NCBI GenBank assembly: GCA_021495925.1 | Contig: JAKEKT010000001.1 | Location: 1,116,001-1,180,000, forward strand | From: Diplodia intermedia | Lineage: Eukaryota; Ascomycota; Dothideomycetes; Botryosphaeriales; Botryosphaeriaceae | Direction of reading: 5' to 3' | DNA length: 64,000 nucleotides | Position numbers and translations under genes: made by a program | Notes under the pieces: model-generated | Told to the model about the DNA's origin: nothing | The model's database searches: none | The model's input: only the letters and a program-made list of their open reading frames with translations | Shown here: piece by piece, positions 59,236 through 64,000 of the stretch | How positions within the stretch are numbered: position 1 is the stretch's first letter | Layout: the number at the start of each line of letters is the position of its first letter

Positions 59236-61214
59236 ATGGACGCGGACGACGCTGAGCAGTCTGCAGCCACTGTCGCTCGTTCTTCCAGTATGTCGTGCGG
59301 CCAGTTGCTGACTGGCAGCTCCACCACTGACCACCCCCCCTGCAGGCAGCCCCGATGCCCCCGACAACAATGCCTCCAAGAAGCCGCCGCGCAAGAGGAA
59401 GCGCAAGCCGCGACCGCCGCCTACCCAGCCCGGCCTGCGCTGGCTCAACTCCACCGACCCCAGCCAGTTCCGCGACGCCCGCGTGCGCAAGGCCGTCCGC
59501 TCGCATGTCATGTACGACCACGCTGCCCGCAAGAAGACGACCACCACCGCCGACCCGGACCCGGCGGACCCGGACCACATCACCCTTGTGCACCTCTGCA
59601 AGCACCCCGCCGCTTCCACTTCGCATTCTGCGCCTGACGACGCCCTCGTGCCCGCGCCCCCCTCTCCACCCCCGGAGGCCGACCCGCACAACCATCTAGC
59701 AATCTCCCTCCTCGACCGCCTGGCCTCGCACCTGGATCCTCTCGGCCAGCTGCCGGGTTTCGCCGCTCCCAAGCAGCATGTTCGTGAGCTGCAGCAGTTC
59801 TGTGAGTCCCCGTGAATGCTACGTTACGCAACGTCGGCCCAAGAAGACCTGACAAGTCCGCAGGCGTCGAGTACTTTGCATCCACCATTTACCGCGTAGC
59901 ACCAATTGAGAACAGCAACATCTTCCTGGCCGGCATGTGCATGGCATCTGCACGCCTCGACGTCCTCAGAGGCCTCGCGCGGGAAAGCGCCACTACTGCT
60001 GCTGTGAAGCTGGAGGCCGTCCGATTGCTCAACCACAGCTTGAGCAATCCGCGCATTCAGCTCAATGACGAGACTATCTCGATCCTAACCAGGCTCCTGC
60101 ACAGTGAGGTCATCCACGGAAACTTTGCCGTGTTGGAAGTGCACAAGAAAGGCCTGGAGAGGATTGTACAGCTAAGAGGCGGGTTTCAACGGCTTTACAA
60201 CGACTCCCCGGCATCGCGTTGGCTCTGCAATGCCGTAGTACAGTATGTTTTCCGTGTCGACTGCTCCTGGTCCATTGGCAGCGGCGGCATCTCACCCCTC
60301 GTTTGAAGCCGAGCATCCGACTAACACATGATAGCGTGGTGTACCAAGCCTGCATCCATACGGAGCAGCAGCCTGCACAGATCTTCCTGGATTGGAGGCC
60401 TGCCATCTACGACCTCAGCGTACCCCCTGAGGAGCAGGAGCCGGACAAACCACTGCATCTCCCGGACAGGATTTGGGCCTCTCTTGTCAAGGACTACCGG
60501 TGCTCAAGGCACACGGCAGAGCTTCTCCAAGATCTTCGGGAAGCCGTTGAACTATTCCTGTCGCTCAATCACAACGAGGAATCTGCATCCAGTGGAGCCT
60601 TCTCTACGAGAAATGACGCACAGTCTCTCCAAGCACGCTCTTATCTCATGGACCGCATCCTATCGAAGCCATCGGCAGAGGATCCCGAGAGCCCAGTCTT
60701 TGGCGACTGGTACTACGAGTCCATTCGGATTCTTTCTCACGTCTACGCCAACGCATTTTTCCACAAGGTCCCTTTCTCGGTTGCGGCCATACTTGCCAGC
60801 GATACACTAATCCCATCACGCCCACTCTCTGTCCCGGAGCGCCTAAAAGCAACGATTGAAAAGACACATCCCGACCCTGATCATTGCTGGGGACCTCTGA
60901 TGACTCGAGTACTACTATGGATGACTGTTGTGGGAGGGGCCGCTGCGAATCCCATGGCATCCGAAGTCACAGAACGGGACGTCAGAGCCGAACTCTGTCC
61001 CGGGCTTGAGACTGCACGCAGATACCTCATATCTCTCGGTCTGAGAAGCACAATTGTGCTTGCATGCCAATCGCCATACTCTCCAGCGCACGCACTAGAA
61101 GTCTTGCGGAAAGTGATTCAGATCCAGAGTCGGCTACCCGCACAGAGGCCAGCGATTGAGATAGCTGGTTCGGGAACCACATATCGGAGCAGGGCCCAAT
61201 TCCCCAACTTATGA
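59236..61214 (+). CDS. Fungal_trans_2-type transcription factor-like protein, no zinc cluster seen
   Basis: Exons 59236-59287, 59346-59801, 59864-60242 and 60335-61214 give 588 aa. The N-terminus has a basic stretch (PPRKRKRKPRPPP, about 29-41), then LRWLNSTDPSQFRDARVRK and AVRSHVMYDHAARKK. That short motif is found at the start of many fungal proteins annotated as C6-lacking transcription factors. From about 115 on, the helical domain resembles the fungal-specific transcription factor domain (Fungal_trans_2): ISLLDRLASHLDPLGQLPGF, FASTIYRVAPIENSNIFLAG, HSEVIHGNFAVLEVHKKGLE and QLRGGF. I find no CX2CX6C zinc cluster, so DNA binding would have to be by other means or through partners. An in-frame ATG at 59197 would add 13 residues. 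The gene is convergent with the right-end sugar transporter, 239 bp apart. Confidence 0.8.
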
Positions 61215-61453
61215 TACCCTCAGCCAGCAAGGCCCGCTTTCCGAGCCCAATGTCACAAGATATTCGAAGAAAGGCAGGAAAGAATCACGTGAACAATTAA
61301 ATGGTTCATCATTATTATCCTCGTCCCAACAGTCATGTAATCTCCGATGTCTATTGCTGTAGCCAGGTCCTGCACGAGCGGAGTATCCGGTTGACCTGCG
61401 CATCATTCCAGCATCGCCTCCCACAGACGCGAAAATATGTGCCTCACCCCCCG
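61215..61453. other. short convergent intergenic
   Basis: 239 bp of overlapping 3' flanks between the transcription factor and the transporter; nothing else seen. Confidence 0.6.
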
Positions 61454-63542
61454 CTACCGCTTGGTTTCTTGGTGGATGATTTCTGCAGCGCTCGGGTCCA
61501 CCTTGACGTCGTGGATGTTGTCGGGTAATTGACCCAGGGCGCGCTCGCCAAACAAAAGATCAATCTCCTCAAGGGAAAGCTGCTTGGTTTCCTTGAAGAA
61601 AATGATGATGCAGGGCAGCGTAACCACGATATTCCAGGCGATGAAAACGAAGTAGAACTGGTGTCTCATCAGCACAAACGAGCTCCGCCAAAGGTGCGGC
61701 ACCATGCTGCTTCCTACTTACCTTCCAGCCAATGGCCCCAAGACCAATTGGAGAGACTTGGCTCCAGATTGTCGAGACTAGCCAATTGCCAATTCCAGTC
61801 GCGAAAGCACTACCGCGCGCTCTGATCTGCATGGGCATGATTTCAGAGGCGTAGGTCCAACTGATCGGACCGAAGGAAAAACTGAAGATCTGTTCCGGAG
61901 AATAACATTACTACCCAGGACCGAGGATTCACTGGGAAAGTCGAGACTTACGCAGGTGACCAAGAAGATGAAAAAGACGCCGCCGACCGAGAGTCCTTCG
62001 TTCTTGCCTTCGGGGTTCTTTGCGTTGAGGATGGCCTCGCAGATGAGCGCCAACGTAATCGCCGCGCTTCCGAAGATCAATGGCTTGAGAGTAAGAGTTA
62101 GCTAATTCCCATGCCCCGGGGGTTTACTCGCATACCTTCTTCCTTCCAAAGCGGTCCAAGAAGAAGGTGATGAAGATGAGATCTGTGAAAGCGGTTAGGA
62201 TATTCCCCGTGTCATGCAGGGCAGAGCGACACATACTGCAGAGCGGGCCGACGCAGTTGTAGATGCCGGTAACGAGCAAGTTGCGGGATCCTTCGATACC
62301 CAGGTTCTCGTACATGAGGGTCTGATAGTAGTTGATGACGTTGATACTTTGTCGCGAGTCAGCCTTGGTTTCATTCCGGCTCTCCCGGTTGACACGACAT
62401 ACCCAGTCATCTGAGTGAAGACCTGCACAGCTGTGGCGTGCATAAGACGGATTCTCCATTGCTTGACGGTGAACATGATGCGCCAGCCACTGAATGGCAC
62501 TGGTCAGTAAGTGAAACCTGCAGCATCCATGGATGTTCACTAACGGTGCGGTGATAGCCTTTTCGGCGGCGATGGTGGTTTTGATCTCATGGAACTCGCG
62601 GTTGATCCACTCGTCGTTTTGGCCGTTGTAATGGAGCTTTCGAAGGACACGCATTGCCTCCTCGTCACGGTCCGTCTCGAGTAGATGCCTGGGAGATTCG
62701 GGAAAGAAGGGCATGCCGCACATCAGGAGCACGCAGGGTATGGCCTGAAAGGCAAGGGGAAATCTCCTGCACCAGCTTGTCAGTGCTCACAATCAATCCT
62801 CGGGCCGAGTCAGGAATTGCCGCATGGGAATGGGTTGTGTCGACAAATGGGACGAAGAAGCACCCACCAAGAGAACGAGCTGGTGCTGGGGACATGGTGG
62901 CTTCCGTAGCCGATCCAGGTGGAGACGATGAATCCGACACCGATCATCTGCTGCGCAATTCCGACGATCAAACCTACAGGGATGTCAGGGCCGAAATTTC
63001 CATATTGGGGTCGCAACTTGAAACTTGCCTCTCTTTGCAGGATGCGCGCATTCACTCTGGTAGACGGGCACACTCATGGAGAGAATGCCAACAGCCCATC
63101 CGGCCAGGATCCGGCCAACCAACATCATGGCCAGGTGCATGGCAGCGCACTGGAGGATAGCGCCCACGCAGGCAACGGTGGCGCCAATGATGATAGTCCC
63201 CTTCCGGCCGAAGCGATCCATAGTCAGACCGCCGGTCAAGCTACCAAAGACAGCCCCACCGGAAAAGGTGGAGTTGATTGCTCCTATGATCGGAGAGGTT
63301 TTGGTTGTGTCGAAGAAAGCGAGGAAATGCGGAGACTGGATGACGTCGGTCATGACTGCAAGGCCGTCAGTTCGTCTGAGAATCAGCAGTTCTGGGTCGA
63401 ACCGGCGACTTACCACCAGAGTCGTAGCCGAACAGGAAAGACCTGAGAACGATCAGCTAATTGCTGCGGCCCGGACCCGCTCCCGGAAGACTCACCCTGT
63501 CGCCGCGAACACGGCCAGCGAGATGTTGAACCAGAGACCCAT
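61454..63542 (-). CDS. MFS sugar transporter (sugar porter family)
   Basis: Eleven exons (63542-63496, 63442-63414, 63355-63029, 62973-62868, 62766-62545, 62489-62403, 62346-62237, 62182-62136, 62083-61952, 61889-61722, 61657-61454) join to 492 aa. Restored signatures are SFLFGYDSGVMTDVI at TM1, TMDRFGRKGTIIIG in the TM2-3 loop, VPVYQSECAHPAKRG after TM4, FPLAFQAIP then FPESPRHLLETDRDEEA after TM6, QMTGINVINYYQTLMYENLG in TM7, LDRFGRKKPLIFG in the TM8-9 loop, TYASEIMPMQIRARG in TM10 and ETKQLSLEEIDLLFGE at the end. Intron 3 uses a GC donor (AG|GCAAGT). The usual PESPRWL reads PESPRHL. The layout is that of a hexose, pentose or quinate proton symporter; the substrate is not readable. The promoter has a 19-bp tandem repeat (63737-63774). 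Confidence 0.93.
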
Positions 63543-64000
63543 GTTGGCTATAATCTCAGCTCAAGAATATGCCTCTGCCGGAGGATAGGAGAGCGGTGGC
63601 CAGGTAATAATACTTCGCGCAGGCTCGCGTTGCACCTGATTACCCGGCTCTGGGCGCTCTACCATGCCTAGTTGGACGCGGAGCGACCAGCACCCATGGG
63701 CAGATCGCAGGCATGGTGCCATGTCATCCCATGCCATTCCTCCAGTGGCATGCCTTTCCTCCAGTGGCATGCCTTCCCGTCTGGGCTCGCGCGCAATTCC
63801 CCCGCACTCCGCAGCCAAGCTCTCCCCAGACATCACCCCGGGCGGCCCGTGCGCCATATATTCCGCCAATGGGAGCCCCGCCCTGTTTCAACCCCCCAGT
63901 TCTGTCAGCCCGGGCTCGCGGTCATCCGACCGGGGCCGCTTGTAAATTGGGACGGCGAGGCTCTTCTGCGGGGCCATTCTGCCTAAACTCCACCCGGCTC
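63543..64000. promoter_or_regulatory. promoter region of the right-end MFS transporter
   Basis: 458 bp to the window edge. GC-rich, with clustered GCATG/CATGC motifs around 63705-63775, including the perfect tandem repeat listed separately. A gene upstream, if any, lies outside the window. Confidence 0.5.
63737..63774. repeat. tandem 19-bp direct repeat (two copies)
   Basis: TTCCTCCAGTGGCATGCCT occurs twice head to tail (63737-63755 and 63756-63774) about 200 bp upstream of the transporter start. Each unit contains the palindrome GGCATGCC, a candidate transcription-factor site. Confidence 0.9.

Noticed and set aside
1..64000. CRISPR arrays, operons, intact transposons
   Set aside because: No regularly spaced repeats, no transposase or reverse-transcriptase motifs and no paired LTRs were seen; gene structure is eukaryotic.

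Overview
The window is nuclear DNA of a filamentous ascomycete (Pezizomycotina). It is gene-dense and moderately GC-rich. It has about 20 protein genes interrupted by short introns, mostly 47-65 nt, with GTRNGT donors, CTRAC-type branch sites and NAG acceptors. The gene content is also fungal: nudF/PAC1, a velvet regulator, a DSGL-type ascomycete laccase, GH76 and GH43 enzymes, and fungal MFS, P450 and F-box families. Dothideomycetes is my best guess from overall feel; this is inference and has not been tested by phylogeny. I predicted introns by hand. For every multi-exon gene the joined exons sum to a multiple of three and restore family motifs across each junction.

Left third (0-23 kb). 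After 2.3 kb with no resolvable gene come the dynein regulator PAC1/nudF (minus) and a Stu2/Alp14-type TOG microtubule polymerase (plus), head to head across 719 bp. Then follow a secreted Ser/Thr-rich protein of unknown function (minus), a secreted laccase (plus), the riboflavin enzyme RIB3 (minus), the mitochondrial calcium uniporter MCU (plus) and a cytochrome P450 (minus).

Middle (23-47 kb). An F-box protein, a sugar-porter MFS transporter and a GH76 Dcw1/Dfg5-type wall enzyme lie on plus. A long coiled-coil Uds1-domain protein lies on minus. An arylamine N-acetyltransferase (plus) converges on the complex I subunit NDUFA1 (minus). The latter contains a 4-nt microexon. A MYST acetyltransferase with a PHD finger (Sas3/NuA3 type, plus) converges on a VosA-like velvet regulator (minus).

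Right part (47-64 kb). A GC-rich, gene-poor 3.4 kb tract lies upstream of the velvet gene. After it come a second P450 with an unusually long 380-nt intron (minus), a secreted GH43 hydrolase (minus), an F-box/WD40 protein (plus), a Fungal_trans_2-type transcription factor without a visible zinc cluster (plus), and a second sugar-porter MFS transporter with a GC-AG intron (minus).

Housekeeping genes (cytoskeleton, complex I, riboflavin, MCU, HAT) are interspersed with lifestyle genes (laccase, GH43, P450s, sugar transporters). I see no PKS, NRPS or terpene synthase backbone, no complete transposon, no CRISPR and no confident tRNA. The observations that go beyond standard annotation are the NDUFA1 microexon, the shared PAC1/TOG promoter, an MTS-like upstream start of the NAT gene, the promoter repeat of the right-end transporter, and the uncharacterised secreted protein at 8.8-10.3 kb.
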